DNA of 64,000 nucleotides from Thermoplasmata archaeon (GTDB lineage Archaea; Thermoplasmatota; E2; DHVEG-1): positions 1 through 64,000 of the forward strand of contig JAHWGK010000010.1 of the NCBI GenBank assembly GCA_020054495.1. The letters are read 5' to 3'. Every line of letters starts with the position of its first letter. Within the stretch, counting starts at the first letter, position 1. Of this stretch, positions 17,476 to 27,612 are shown in pieces. Below the pieces are notes generated by a model. That model did no database searches. It was given only the letters and a program-made list of their open reading frames with translations, and was not told where the DNA came from. The position numbers and the translations under genes were made by a program.

Positions 17476-18768
17476 TTATCCTAGTTTTATTATCTTGTTC
17501 AAAATTTTTGCAAAAAGATTTATAAAAATTTGATTTGAGTAAAGGTTGCTTTGATGGTTGACTGGTATATTTTCTATCTGTTTAGCTATATTATTACTTA
17601 ATGGTTTGTTACCTGTTTTTATCAACCACACATCACGCTGCTGAACTGGGTAATTATAGGGGAACTCCCTGTATCCTATGATAATATAACCCTCATCATT
17701 TGTTTGCTGTACAAAATTTCCTGCATCTCTATATTCTCCACCATAGATTCGTTTCCATTCCTCGTTTCCCTCTGAATCGATTTTAATCAATTTGAGATCT
17801 GTACTTTTGAATGTTTCCTTCCACCAGTACTCCTTATACCCAGTGATTATGTATCCGCCATCAGTTGTTTGTTGAATACATCTACTGCCAAGTGGTTTAC
17901 TCCATTCCTCGTTGCCATCAACATCAGTTTTTATTAGTAATTGTTCTCCAGCAAGTATGTATCCACCATCTGAAGTAAGTTGAATACAACGACCCATGTT
18001 CCAAGTTGATTCGTCTCCAAATGTTTTATCCCATTGAAAGCTACCATAATTATCTGTTTTTATCAACCAGATATCAGAATTTCCCTCTAAAGTAGGGGCT
18101 TTTCCCCCAACAATAATATATCCTTCATCAGGAGTTTGTTTAACTGAATAGGCTCTATTATAATAAGGTCGTTCAAAAGTCTGATTCCATTCTTCGTATC
18201 CTAAGTTATTAACCTTCAATAACCAAACGTCATAACAGTTCAACCAGTTGAAAGGGCTCGTATAACCTGTTATAATATAGCCCCCATCATTGGTTTTTTG
18301 AATGCAAAAACCAGAGCTTTCTTTTTTATAACTATGAAAGCGCTCCCATTCTTTATTTCCATTTTTATCAGTTTTTATAAGCCAGACATGTTCAAAATCG
18401 TTTATCTCAGTCTCAGCTAACACAATGTATCCGTTATCATCTGTTTGAAGAACATACCAGCCATAATCTGGATGATCATGTTCATAATATTTATGCCATA
18501 ATATGTTACCTTTGTTATCAAACTTAATCAGCAATACTTTATAGCCATCTCCATGCCCAACACAAATGTATCCACCGTCATTGGTCTGTTGGACACAAGT
18601 GCCTATATCGCATTTATCCGAATCAAATGTTTTTCCCCATTCGAGAAATCCAGTTGGCTTCTCTAGGGGTGTGGCTAGAGAATCATTTATATCGATCCCT
18701 GACACTAGAAAAGTGCTGGGAATTACAAATAAGAACACAATAACAGTAAGAAGTTTTGTTTTCATCAT
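17476..18768 (-). CDS. Secreted protein with propeller-like QQTxDGGYIxxG repeats
   Basis: 430 residues. A signal peptide (about 1-24) is followed by about seven repeats of some 50 residues, each with Q-Q-T-x-D-G-G-Y-I-x-x-G and a paired V-W-L-I-K-T-D-x-x-G-N-x-E-W. They probably fold as a beta-propeller-like structure. The same repeat builds the protein at 50189-51496. The C-terminus (INLFAKILNKIIKLG) is hydrophobic and basic like the C-terminal tag in the 42-55 kb cluster, but only weakly similar. TATA-like sequence lies in the AT-rich region above 18780. Surface location is inferred. Confidence 0.8.
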   Translation of the reverse strand: MMKTKLLTVIVFLFVIPSTFLVSGIDINDSLATPLEKPTGFLEWGKTFDSDKCDIGTCVQQTNDGGYICVGHGDGYKVLLIKFDNKGNILWHKYYEHDHPDYGWYVLQTDDNGYIVLAETEINDFEHVWLIKTDKNGNKEWERFHSYKKESSGFCIQKTNDGGYIITGYTSPFNWLNCYDVWLLKVNNLGYEEWNQTFERPYYNRAYSVKQTPDEGYIIVGGKAPTLEGNSDIWLIKTDNYGSFQWDKTFGDESTWNMGRCIQLTSDGGYILAGEQLLIKTDVDGNEEWSKPLGSRCIQQTTDGGYIITGYKEYWWKETFKSTDLKLIKIDSEGNEEWKRIYGGEYRDAGNFVQQTNDEGYIIIGYREFPYNYPVQQRDVWLIKTGNKPLSNNIAKQIENIPVNHQSNLYSNQIFINLFAKILNKIIKLG

Positions 18769-18890
18769 AAACTATGCCTCTAATTAATATAATATCTAAC
18801 ATATTATATAATAATTACTATTTAAGTATAGCTAATGAAAAATATGATTAGAGGGCAATCATAGCATCCTGATTTAATAAAAATCAAAAG

Positions 18891-18990
18891 AAAAAAGAGT
18901 GAGGAGAGGATGGGAAGGAATGGGATGAATCTAATTATGTGGCAGAAATGCCAGCTTGGCTGGCATGTCCCCCATATCTCACGTCAATCT
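18891..18990 (-). ncRNA. Candidate structured non-coding RNA
   Basis: A GC-rich island in an AT-rich gap. Read on the minus strand, GTGAG (18978-18982) pairs with CTCAC (18899-18903) as a closing stem. ATGGGG pairs with a CCCAT segment inside it. The centre is the perfect 8-bp hairpin ATGCCAGC/GCTGGCAT (18948-18966, 3-nt loop). ACATATATAAAGC at 19012-19024 is a good TATA box placing the start near 18990, and TTTTTTC after CTCAC is a T-rich archaeal terminator. No coding frame or known RNA family fits. The strand is inferred from the TATA and T-run. Confidence 0.6.
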
Positions 18991-19134
18991 AATACTATGA
19001 AAGTTGTTTCTGCTTTATATATGTAAAAAAGGGGTCATTGAAAGTACTCATTGGCTTTGTCTCAAAATTTAATAATACTTTCATTAACCCTTAAAAAAAG
19101 ATTTTAATACTTTATTGGTTTTTAAATCTTAAAA

Positions 19135-20256
19135 ATGCCAAAAATAGGAATTGCAAATTTACCATTACATGGCGGTAGGGTACCAAAATGGTTATTTAAA
19201 AGAATGGTAAAACTATCAAAAGGTATTACAGATGTAATAATTCACGAATACGGACGAGAAGAATTTTTGAAAAGGCTATCTGATCCCTTTTGGTTTCAAG
19301 CTTTGTCTTGTGCTCTTGGGTACGATTGGCACAGTTCTGGATGTACTACCGTGACCTGTGGAGCTCTCAAAGAAGCGATTAATCCAGAGGAATATGGTTT
19401 TGCAATAACTGGTGGCAAAGGAAAGGCATCAAGAAAAACAATTCAACAGATTGAAGAGATTGGAGATCAATATAATTTTTCAACAGCAAAAATTGAATAT
19501 TTAAAATATTCTAGTCGAATGTCAGCAAAAGTAGATAACACTGCGATTCAAGACGGCCATGATTTATATCATCATGTTTTTTTCTTCACTGAAAACGGAT
19601 TCTGGGGAGTTATTCAACAGGGTTTAAACTCAGAGACCAATTATGCTCGCAGGTATCATTGGCTTTCTGAACGGGTAGATAGTTTTGTTTGCGAACCAAA
19701 TAATTCGATAATGGGTGAGAAACGTCAAGAGTCCGTTTTAAATATGACATCTAAAAAAAGCGAGCCAAGTCAAAGGACATGTGTTGATCTTGTAAATGAT
19801 AATCCGCGGCATCTAAGAAGTGATTGGGCTACTTTGACATTACATAATAATCAAAAAACTTTAGACAATTGGATACCTGGCAAAGAGAAAAGCAAACCTA
19901 TTGAATGTCTAAACATGCCTAGAAGTATAAACTGGATGAAGATGAAGGAGATTTATGATTTTCAACCAAAAAATTATGAAGAACTTCTATCGTTAAGAGG
20001 AGTAGGTCCAAATACTATCAGAGCACTTGCTCTTATTTCTGACCTTATTTATGGTGACAAACCTTCATGGATTGATCCTATTAAATACACTTTTGCTCAT
20101 GGTGGGAAGGATGGCGTACCTTATGAAGTAAATCGTCAAGCAATGGATAAGTCTACCGCGGTTATTAAATCGGGTATTGAACAGGCCAGGATCGGAGATA
20201 AGGATAAACTTAATGCTCTAAAAAGATTACATAATTTCTTCTCAGTTTATCAGTAA
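19135..20256 (+). CDS. DUF763 family protein
   Basis: 373 residues. The N-terminus PKIGIANLPLHGGRVPKWLF and the segment FWFQALSCALGYDWHSSGCTT are characteristic of DUF763, found mainly in archaea. A helix-hairpin-helix-like segment near the C-terminus (YEELLSLRGVGPNTIRALAL, about 283-302) suggests nucleic-acid contact. The function is not established. TTTTAATAC some 30 nt before the ATG is a plausible TATA box, giving a nearly leaderless mRNA. Confidence 0.88.
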   Translation: MPKIGIANLPLHGGRVPKWLFKRMVKLSKGITDVIIHEYGREEFLKRLSDPFWFQALSCALGYDWHSSGCTTVTCGALKEAINPEEYGFAITGGKGKASRKTIQQIEEIGDQYNFSTAKIEYLKYSSRMSAKVDNTAIQDGHDLYHHVFFFTENGFWGVIQQGLNSETNYARRYHWLSERVDSFVCEPNNSIMGEKRQESVLNMTSKKSEPSQRTCVDLVNDNPRHLRSDWATLTLHNNQKTLDNWIPGKEKSKPIECLNMPRSINWMKMKEIYDFQPKNYEELLSLRGVGPNTIRALALISDLIYGDKPSWIDPIKYTFAHGGKDGVPYEVNRQAMDKSTAVIKSGIEQARIGDKDKLNALKRLHNFFSVYQ

Positions 20257-20382
20257 ATTTTTTCGTTTTATTGAAAAATACCATTACTATAATTTTAGTA
20301 TAATTAAAAATATTAGTTTATTAAAATAAAAAGAGAATATTTAAATATCATGACTTACCATATATATAATATAAGGGGTAAA

Positions 20383-23300
20383 ATGAAAAGAAGAGGTGTA
20401 ATTTTAAAAATTATTGCCATAGCAATATTATTATTTTTAGTTATTGCTGCAGCAGGTCAGACAGATATCACTATCTTTTTGGAAGACAAAGAAATTTTTG
20501 ACTTTGGTAAAGGTGGCCCACTTGGATTATGGGAAGATAATTTTAATGATGCTTCAAAGATAGACCCAAATCCTCCTGGCTCAGGAATGTCTGATAATTA
20601 TATTGTATCAGGCGGTAAAGTAAAAATGATTGATACCTATGATGCATGGACTGATTCATCTTGGACGAAACTCCGAGTTATAGATGTAACAAATAATGCA
20701 GGGCAAACTCTTGACAATTATGCATTAAAAATGACTATCAATTATGATTCAGACATGCAATCAGACTATGCTGATCTTAGATTCAAGCATGAAAGTGATT
20801 ACAATACTTGGTTAAGTTATTGGATTGAAAGTTATGATTCAACTCAAGCTGATGTATGGGTAAATATTCCTACACTTCAAATGGGTACAACCGAACTTTA
20901 TATGTTCTATGGAAATTCAGATGCATCAAGCGAAAGTGACATCGGCGGTGTATTTATTGAATGGGACGAGCAATGGTCTGATGATGAGCTAATAACCTAT
21001 AAGATGGACAAGGAAGGGTGTTGGGACCCAGATGTTAGCTATGGTAATGGTGAGTTTTTAGTTTGCTGGGAGGAAGGTCAGCCATATTGGGCACTTCATG
21101 GTCTTTTGGGGTTCAAACAAGAAATTAGAGCATCGATTTATGAACCAGATAACCAAGATCCAGTAGTCTTTGATAAAGAAGTGTTTACAGATACTGGTTG
21201 GACTTATTATAGAAATGAGGATCCTTCTATTGCTTTTGGTGGTGGTAAATGGTTTGTTGCGTGGGAACATTACCAACCGAAAATGCTACCACCACATAAC
21301 CCTGATGCGTCAACGATGGATATAAAAGCTAGAACGGTAACAAGAAGTGGCTCTAGTTTATCTCTTGGGTCTGTTATTGATGTATGTAGCGTGTCTGAAT
21401 GTCAGGCTGATGCTAATGTTGAGTTTGACTCTGTAAATAACAGGTTTATGGTTGTTTGGGAGGATGCTCGTGATGGTACGGATGATTACGATATTCGTGC
21501 TAGTACGTATAGTACCAGTGGTGGTGTTATTGTCAGTAATAAACTAATATGTAATGATGCAAATAGTCAATGCGAACCTTGGGCTGCTTTTGATCCAATA
21601 AATGAACAATACTTTATCGTCTGGGAGGATGGTGTTACAGCAGATGTTGGTCCTTTCAGAATAAAGGGTGGTATTTTTGATGATGATTTAAACCCGATCT
21701 GGACTGGTACAATTGCAGAACCATCTGGATATCCTAATGATGATGTGGATTATAATTTCCCTTGTGTATTTTTCAATTCAGAAACTGAGGAGTATTTAGT
21801 AACTTGGAATGATGGCGACATTAGTGATATCGACTGGCGTGGAGATATTTATGGGAAAATTTTCAATCCTTCAGGTGGTACTGTTGTTGATACTTTTGTA
21901 ATTAGCTCTGGAGATTTCGTTCGAACAGATATTAATACTTATCCAATGTCTGATTTTGATGATCCTTATTTTGTTTCTTATGATGGGGATTCTAAAATTT
22001 GGGGAAATATTGTATCAGATGATGGAGAACCATCTTCTACTGAAATTCAACTTTCTATAAGTAATGATCCAGATATGGTAGCTGATTGGGCTAATATTGA
22101 TATTGGTGATGGAAATGTCTTTGTTGTTTGGGAAGATATTCGTGAGGAGTATGAACCATCTTATTATGATGATTTCCCTGATGCTTTTGGAAATCTATGG
22201 GAGCATGCAACTCAATCTGGTTCTTCGGTTTCATACTTGGTAGGTAATGAAAAAGATCAGATCCTTTTGGCTCATGTTACATCAATAAAAATTGTAAAAC
22301 CCTCTTCTGATTATTGGGATATATTTACTGCTATTTGTTCCAGTTCAGGCTTAGAATATAGTATTTTGGATGGTGATACTGGAGATATAATCATTTCTGG
22401 CATTGAACCAGGGGATCTTCCATATAGTCTTTCTAGTGTTACTGCTTCATCACTTAGACTTATGGCGACATTTGAAAGACCAACGCCTTCTAACACTCCT
22501 GAAATTGATTATTGGAGTGTTAATTGGATAGTTAATAATCCACCTAATGCCCCAAATAATCCAGATCCTTATGATGGTGAAACTGGTGTTTCTGTTGATA
22601 CTGATCTTTCTTGGTCTTGTAGTGATCCTGATGGTGATTCATTAACTTATGATGTATATTTTGGTACAAGTAATCCTCCACCAAAAATTATCTCTGGACA
22701 AACTGAAACTACATATGACCCTGGAATTTTAAGTTATGGTACTACTTATCACTGGAAAATAGTTGCATTTGATAATCATGGTGCATCAACAGAAGGTCCA
22801 ATTTGGAGTTTTACTACATGGGTAAATAATCCACCTAATGCCCCAAATGATCCAGATCCTTATGATGGTGAAACTGGTGTTGATATTAATGCTGATCTCT
22901 TTTGGAATTGTAGTGATCCTGATGGTGATCCATTAACTTATGATGTTTATTGGGGTACAAGTAACCCTCCGCCTTTAAAATCTACTGGTCAAGAGGATAC
23001 AACTTATGATCCAGGTACAATGGACTTTGGCGAAACATATTATTGGAAAATAGAAGCATTTGATAACCATGGGGGGTCAACAGAAAGTCCTGTTTGGAGT
23101 TTTACAACGGGTGCTAATGATCCACCCTATGAGCCTAGTAACCCCTCTCCTGAGGATGGGGCAACAAATGTAGATGTAAATGCTGATATTAGTTGGACAG
23201 GTGGGGATCCAAATGGTGATATAGTTTATTACGATGTTTATTTTGATATCGTTAATCCACCTGAGGATAAGGTTTCTGATGATCAAACTGGAACAACTTT

Positions 23301-24144
23301 TGAACCAGGTACTATGTTCTTTGAGATGACTTATTATTGGCAAATTGTTGCAAAAGATGAACCTGGAGCTATAACAGAAGGTCCTATTTGGAGTTTTACA
23401 ACGGGTTCTAATGATCCACCCTATGTCCCTAGTAATCCCTCTCCTCCAGATGGGGCAACAGATGTGGATATAGATGCTGATATTAGTTGGACAGGTGGTG
23501 ATCCAAACCCGGGAGATACTGTTACTTACGACATTTACCTAGATATTAAGACACCTCCAGATATATTTATCCGGGACCACCCTGATACTACATATAATCT
23601 ACAAGGTATGAGCTATAATACCCGTTATTATTGGCAAATAGTTGCAAAGGATAACAATGGAGAAGAAACAGAAGGTCCAATATGGTATTTCATTACAAGA
23701 TCTGATATTAATCGTCCTCCAGGGTTGCCAGGTATAGATGGCCCTACTTTAGTGCCGGTAAATGTTGAAACTGATTTCGAATTCTGGGCATCTGATCCAG
23801 ATGGTGACAATGTCTACATTAAAGTTAGCTGGGGAGATGGTGAGGGGACTGGTTGGCAGGGACCGTATTCATCTGGAGAAAAAATAACTCTATCTCATGC
23901 CTGGATTAAGCCTTTGATGCCTTATGTCATAAAAGCAAAAGCCAAGGATGTTAACGATGAAGAGGGCCCAGAAGCATCGTTCCCAATATTTATCACTATG
24001 TCAAAAAGCGTGCAAATAAACAGGGTTGTTTTATATAATCACATTAAAACCATACGAGAACATTGTCCACTGTTGTTTTTATTTATACAAAAAATGTCTA
24101 CGCATCCGATATTAACTAGATTGCTATTTAATCAATGGAACTAA
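20383..24144 (+). CDS. Large secreted surface protein: DUF2341, propeller-like and Fn3/PKD-type repeats
   Basis: About 1253 residues from the ATG at 20383, chosen for the AAGGGG site just upstream and a TATA box (ATATTTAAATATC) overlapping the earlier ATG at 20350. In order: signal peptide; DUF2341 domain (about 85-190, LRVIDVTNNAGQTLDNYALK); a propeller-like region with FxVVWEDxR strands (about 200-590); four Fn3-like repeats of about 95 residues starting NxPPNAPNNPDPYDGETGV or a variant (about 715-1110); a PKD-like domain (about 1115-1205); a C-terminal stretch without a clear anchor. The C-terminus (STHPILTRLLFNQWN) only loosely resembles the tag of the 42-55 kb proteins. Confidence 0.85.
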   Translation: MKRRGVILKIIAIAILLFLVIAAAGQTDITIFLEDKEIFDFGKGGPLGLWEDNFNDASKIDPNPPGSGMSDNYIVSGGKVKMIDTYDAWTDSSWTKLRVIDVTNNAGQTLDNYALKMTINYDSDMQSDYADLRFKHESDYNTWLSYWIESYDSTQADVWVNIPTLQMGTTELYMFYGNSDASSESDIGGVFIEWDEQWSDDELITYKMDKEGCWDPDVSYGNGEFLVCWEEGQPYWALHGLLGFKQEIRASIYEPDNQDPVVFDKEVFTDTGWTYYRNEDPSIAFGGGKWFVAWEHYQPKMLPPHNPDASTMDIKARTVTRSGSSLSLGSVIDVCSVSECQADANVEFDSVNNRFMVVWEDARDGTDDYDIRASTYSTSGGVIVSNKLICNDANSQCEPWAAFDPINEQYFIVWEDGVTADVGPFRIKGGIFDDDLNPIWTGTIAEPSGYPNDDVDYNFPCVFFNSETEEYLVTWNDGDISDIDWRGDIYGKIFNPSGGTVVDTFVISSGDFVRTDINTYPMSDFDDPYFVSYDGDSKIWGNIVSDDGEPSSTEIQLSISNDPDMVADWANIDIGDGNVFVVWEDIREEYEPSYYDDFPDAFGNLWEHATQSGSSVSYLVGNEKDQILLAHVTSIKIVKPSSDYWDIFTAICSSSGLEYSILDGDTGDIIISGIEPGDLPYSLSSVTASSLRLMATFERPTPSNTPEIDYWSVNWIVNNPPNAPNNPDPYDGETGVSVDTDLSWSCSDPDGDSLTYDVYFGTSNPPPKIISGQTETTYDPGILSYGTTYHWKIVAFDNHGASTEGPIWSFTTWVNNPPNAPNDPDPYDGETGVDINADLFWNCSDPDGDPLTYDVYWGTSNPPPLKSTGQEDTTYDPGTMDFGETYYWKIEAFDNHGGSTESPVWSFTTGANDPPYEPSNPSPEDGATNVDVNADISWTGGDPNGDIVYYDVYFDIVNPPEDKVSDDQTGTTFEPGTMFFEMTYYWQIVAKDEPGAITEGPIWSFTTGSNDPPYVPSNPSPPDGATDVDIDADISWTGGDPNPGDTVTYDIYLDIKTPPDIFIRDHPDTTYNLQGMSYNTRYYWQIVAKDNNGEETEGPIWYFITRSDINRPPGLPGIDGPTLVPVNVETDFEFWASDPDGDNVYIKVSWGDGEGTGWQGPYSSGEKITLSHAWIKPLMPYVIKAKAKDVNDEEGPEASFPIFITMSKSVQINRVVLYNHIKTIREHCPLLFLFIQKMSTHPILTRLLFNQWN

Positions 24145-24195
24145 TCAATCAACTAATCTTTTTTTCTTTTTATAAAATAGTTTATAGAATGCTGA

Positions 24196-24255
24196 TGGGC
24201 CCGGCAGGAGGTTAACAGTCTAACAGGAGAAATCTCGGGTAAAATATCTTCAATA
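24196..24255. repeat. Conserved intergenic element, copy 1
   Basis: Contains the exact motif TGGGCCCGGCAGGAGG plus TTAACA (24196-24217), followed by a looser shared part (CAGGAG, TAAAATATCTTCAATA). Identical 22-bp cores occur at 32046 and 33897. It lies between convergent genes, ending 27 bp after the stop of the minus-strand gene at 24282. Confidence 0.8.
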
Positions 24256-24281
24256 CTGAATTGTTTTATTTTTTCCAAATT

Positions 24282-25634
24282 TTACCAGAGGTTGATGCCC
24301 CAAAATCGTATAGTCATAATTATCCCGATAACAATGATAATGACACCAAATATCTTCTGCATCCATTTACCTGCAGTTACATATTTATTGCCAAGTTTTC
24401 CACGAACGCTGCTTGTAACAGCACATAGTGGTATAATTGGAATTCCATGACCAAGACCAAAGACAAATAATAGTAATCCTCCCATTATAATAGATATTTT
24501 TTGAGAAAGTGTTAATATGAAAACAGGCATCATAAGTGACATTGCGCATGGTGCCCATCCAATAGAAAATAATACGCCTAAGAAAAAAGCTCCAAGATAA
24601 ATTGATTTTTTACTAAGGGTTAAAAATATGTTTTTACCTTTATCCATAACTTGTGAGATGGTTTTGCCTTCTTTTTTATTACTTATAATTTCCTTTAGTG
24701 GTTTGAAAACGTTTATACCAAGAATTATCAGCACAATTCCAGATATTAAATAAAACATAGTTGAAATCTCTACAAATATTCCAACAGATGAAATTATTAA
24801 ACCAAAAATAAAAAATACAAATGCCATTCCTAGTGTAAATACAATTCCAATCCAGATCCCCTGTATTGAATATTTTTTTATATTCTCTTTTTCATTTTGT
24901 TTTTGAAGTGATCCAACATATGAGATCATGGCGACAAGAAGTGCGATAGAACATGGTGATAACGCAGTCAATATGCCAAGCGCAAAAATTCCAATAAATG
25001 TAATTCCTTCGTTATATTTTCCTCCTTTAAATTCGCTCCATTCGCCAGATTTTATCTGCTGGATATCTTGATTTAATGATTCAGCGGTTTGAATTCCATC
25101 AATTTTTCCTTTTCCAAGGGTGTAAATATTATATACCCCAACGATACTTGAATTAGTATCAATTAAAACAATTGTTGGATTAGAAAAAGCCCCATTATAT
25201 GTCCAATACTCCTGATAAAGCCCAGCAAATTGATACGGCTCAAAGCCTTCAACCCAATTCCAACTAATATTTATTCCATAAGTTTGTTCAGCAATACTTT
25301 TACCAGTTGTAGAATATGGGTTTTTACGAATATTTATAGTAATTATTTTAACATCATCATTTGACTTTGAAAGTTTTTCTAATTGTTCTAATTGTCCTAT
25401 CATTTCCTCTTCACATTCAATACAAAGAGGAGTTTCTAAGCCAGTAATATGAATAAGTGTAACATTGCTTCTATAGTCACTTAATGAAAACTCGATACCA
25501 TTTTCATCAACTGCTGTGAAATCTGGTGCTGGTTTAATCTCATACTGGCCAGTTTGTAACAAGGATGGGAAAAAAGCAAGAATTAATATAAAAATTATAA
25601 AAGCACCAATAACAGCAGCTAATAATTTTTTCAT
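24282..25634 (-). CDS. Thioredoxin-like/CcdA (DsbD-type) fusion membrane protein
   Basis: About 450 residues from the ATG at 25634, 4 nt after the stop of the upstream lipoprotein gene; earlier in-frame starts would overlap it. An N-terminal signal anchor is followed by a TlpA-like domain (APDFTAVDENGIEFSLSDYR) with the redox motif CIEC. A DsbD/CcdA transmembrane domain of about six helices follows, holding its two conserved Cys in ALSPCSIALL and GWAPCAMSLM. DsbD-type proteins carry electrons from cytoplasmic thioredoxin across the membrane. Its partners are probably the upstream thioredoxin-like lipoprotein and small CxxC protein. Confidence 0.88.
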   Translation of the reverse strand: MKKLLAAVIGAFIIFILILAFFPSLLQTGQYEIKPAPDFTAVDENGIEFSLSDYRSNVTLIHITGLETPLCIECEEEMIGQLEQLEKLSKSNDDVKIITINIRKNPYSTTGKSIAEQTYGINISWNWVEGFEPYQFAGLYQEYWTYNGAFSNPTIVLIDTNSSIVGVYNIYTLGKGKIDGIQTAESLNQDIQQIKSGEWSEFKGGKYNEGITFIGIFALGILTALSPCSIALLVAMISYVGSLQKQNEKENIKKYSIQGIWIGIVFTLGMAFVFFIFGLIISSVGIFVEISTMFYLISGIVLIILGINVFKPLKEIISNKKEGKTISQVMDKGKNIFLTLSKKSIYLGAFFLGVLFSIGWAPCAMSLMMPVFILTLSQKISIIMGGLLLFVFGLGHGIPIIPLCAVTSSVRGKLGNKYVTAGKWMQKIFGVIIIVIGIIMTIRFWGINLW

Positions 25635-25638
25635 AAAC

Positions 25639-26253
25639 TCAGCCTTCATTATACATGTTATAATAGTAAATCGCATCTTTAATCCAGGATTCCATCACAG
25701 AATCTTCAACATCAAGTTCCCAGCTATGCCAACCAATCTTAATTTCACCATTATCTTCAATGTAAGTGAAAACACCTGTGAGAGCAATATAACCTGGTGC
25801 CCCATTTGGATCATAAAGATACGCCTCATTTGACATCTGTTGAATTATTGCAGTAGCACCAGATACTGCATCAATATCATGAAATTCTACATCTTCACTG
25901 TATTTTTCAGCAAGAGAAATAACAAGGTCTCCTTGTTCTTTACAACCAAGACATCCTGTTCTATGAACAACAAATAAAACACAATTATTATCAATTGTAT
26001 CTGTGACCCAGTCAAAATGTTCAAGAGATTGCCCGTAACTATCACTGCCTGCAGGAAATTCTATCCAGAAATCATCTGATCCTGTTCCAATAGTATGTAC
26101 AGGCGTATAATTTTCTAACCAATTGGAATCATCAGAACCATTATCAGAATTATCATCTGAATTATTATTATCTGTATTATTGCTAGTGCAGCCGCTTAAA
26201 AATAATAGAATACCAACCATAAGCAAAGTTAACAATAGAGTTTTTATTTTCAA
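25639..26253 (-). CDS. Thioredoxin-like lipoprotein
   Basis: 204 residues with a TTG start preceded by AAAGGTGAT. A lipobox (LFLSGC, Cys22) predicts a lipid-anchored exported protein, followed by an Asn/Asp-rich linker (about 24-45). The body contains VVHRTGCLGCKEQGDLV, a CxxC motif in a thioredoxin-like fold, and later GAPGYIALTGVFTYIED. It is very likely the extracytoplasmic partner of the CcdA fusion encoded 4 nt downstream. Confidence 0.82.
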   Translation of the reverse strand: MKIKTLLLTLLMVGILLFLSGCTSNNTDNNNSDDNSDNGSDDSNWLENYTPVHTIGTGSDDFWIEFPAGSDSYGQSLEHFDWVTDTIDNNCVLFVVHRTGCLGCKEQGDLVISLAEKYSEDVEFHDIDAVSGATAIIQQMSNEAYLYDPNGAPGYIALTGVFTYIEDNGEIKIGWHSWELDVEDSVMESWIKDAIYYYNMYNEG

Positions 26254-26264
26254 TTTATCACCTT

Positions 26265-26495
26265 TTATTGAAGTAATTTTTTTAATTCATCTGTTGTTGG
26301 AACACGACCAACAATTTTTGCTTCTCCATCTATAAAAACTGCTGGTGTCATCATAATTCCACGATTTACAATCTCTTGTAAATCCTCCACTTTTACAATA
26401 TCTGCTTGAATACCTAATTCTTCAACAATATTTCTAACAAGTTTTTCAACAGATTTACATTTTGCACAGCCGCTACCTAATATCTCAATTTTCAT
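26265..26495 (-). CDS. Small thioredoxin-like CxxC protein
   Basis: 76 residues behind a strong GGAGGT site. Redox pair Cys10/Cys13 in ILGSGCAKCKSVEKLV; PAVFIDGEAKIVGRVP contains the cis-Pro region typical of the fold. It matches the small redox-active disulfide protein family of archaea and bacteria (MTH895-like), often next to UPF0718/ArsP permeases, as here. It is a probable cytoplasmic electron carrier for the neighbouring proteins. Confidence 0.88.
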   Translation of the reverse strand: MKIEILGSGCAKCKSVEKLVRNIVEELGIQADIVKVEDLQEIVNRGIMMTPAVFIDGEAKIVGRVPTTDELKKLLQ

Positions 26496-26501
26496 CTTTT
26501 T

Positions 26502-27608
26502 CTAACCTCCAATTAATCCATAAATAAATCCAACAAATGTTGCCACAACAATTACAAGGCAGATGTATACTAGGGCTTTTTTTAATCCGATAACTTTTGT
26601 AATAACAATCATATTTGGAAGACTAAGTGATGGGCCTGCAAGCAATAAAGCAAGAGCGGGACCACCACCCATAATTCCAGCACTATACCCAAAAAGATCA
26701 CCAACAATAGCAACTTCCAAGAGAGTTGGCATATACAAAACCGCACCTATAACAGAGGCAAAGAAACACGAAAAAATATTATTTCCACCAATATATGGAG
26801 CGACAGCTACACCAACAGCATTAGCTGGATCAGCACCAGGGATAAAATACGCAGCAACACCACCAATAATTCCAACAATAAAAACACCAATTAGAAGAAT
26901 CGGCAGTATCTTTTTTGCCAAACCCCAAGTCTCATGACCCCATTGTTTAACTTCACTTCTAGTATAATAAAAAATAAGGATAATAGAAACAAAAATCGTT
27001 ATCATATATACTATAGCAAGTTTCGGAATCCAAGGAATGTACTCAGAACTTGCTGCACCAATAACAAGTATTAAAACAAGGAGAACAAAAAACAAAACCG
27101 ATATTTTCAACGGACGATTAGTTTTTTCATCACCTGGTTCTACAAACATGTCATTATTTTTCTTTTCTCTTTCTTCTTTCCTAAAAATAAATGCCATAAT
27201 TAGTCCAATAATAATGGACATACCAACAGCACCAACAACACGAGCAAGGCCAATATTAAAACCTAAAACCCGCGCAGTTAGAATAATCGCAAGAATATTA
27301 ATTGCGGGGCCTGCAAAAAGAAAGGTTGTAGCCGGACCTATACCTGCACCACGCTTATAAATGCCCATAAATAATGGGAGAACAGTACAGCTACATACTG
27401 CAAGAACGGCTCCTGAAACAGAAGCAACAGAATATGAAATATATTTTTTAGCCTGCGCTCCGAAATACGTCATAACTCCTTTTTTAGAGACAAATACGGC
27501 TATAGCACCAGCAATAAAAAACGCTGGAACAAGACAAGTTAGGACATGTGCTGATAAATAATCACTAAGAGCATCTAATCCCAAAAAAAATATATCAATA
27601 GGAGTCAT
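26502..27608 (-). CDS. UPF0718/DUF318 (ArsP-like) permease
   Basis: About 368 residues from the ATG at 27608; the frame opens at a TTG (27620) that would overlap arsR. About eight to ten membrane helices. Signature regions are AVCSCTVLPLFMGIYKRGAG, PATTFLFAGPAIN and a second repeat near PTLLEVAIVGDLFGYSAG plus GGGPALALLLAGPSLSLPN. Some family members (ArsP) export trivalent organoarsenicals. The vicinal Cys (CSC) in a helix fits binding of a thiol-reactive metalloid. The substrate here is inferred from the ArsR and redox neighbours. Confidence 0.85.
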   Translation of the reverse strand: MTPIDIFFLGLDALSDYLSAHVLTCLVPAFFIAGAIAVFVSKKGVMTYFGAQAKKYISYSVASVSGAVLAVCSCTVLPLFMGIYKRGAGIGPATTFLFAGPAINILAIILTARVLGFNIGLARVVGAVGMSIIIGLIMAFIFRKEEREKKNNDMFVEPGDEKTNRPLKISVLFFVLLVLILVIGAASSEYIPWIPKLAIVYMITIFVSIILIFYYTRSEVKQWGHETWGLAKKILPILLIGVFIVGIIGGVAAYFIPGADPANAVGVAVAPYIGGNNIFSCFFASVIGAVLYMPTLLEVAIVGDLFGYSAGIMGGGPALALLLAGPSLSLPNMIVITKVIGLKKALVYICLVIVVATFVGFIYGLIGG

Positions 27609-27612
27609 ATTA

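Noticed and set aside
24097-24141. C-terminus STHPILTRLLFNQWN of the DUF2341 protein as a further tag
   Set aside because: Only the THP start and a basic-hydrophobic character agree; the core LFPILQR is absent, so it was not counted.
26563-27561. Long plus-strand frames opposite the permease gene
   Set aside because: The minus-strand frame has family motifs and membrane helices; the mirror frames are Pro/Thr/Ile-rich artefacts of its codon pattern.
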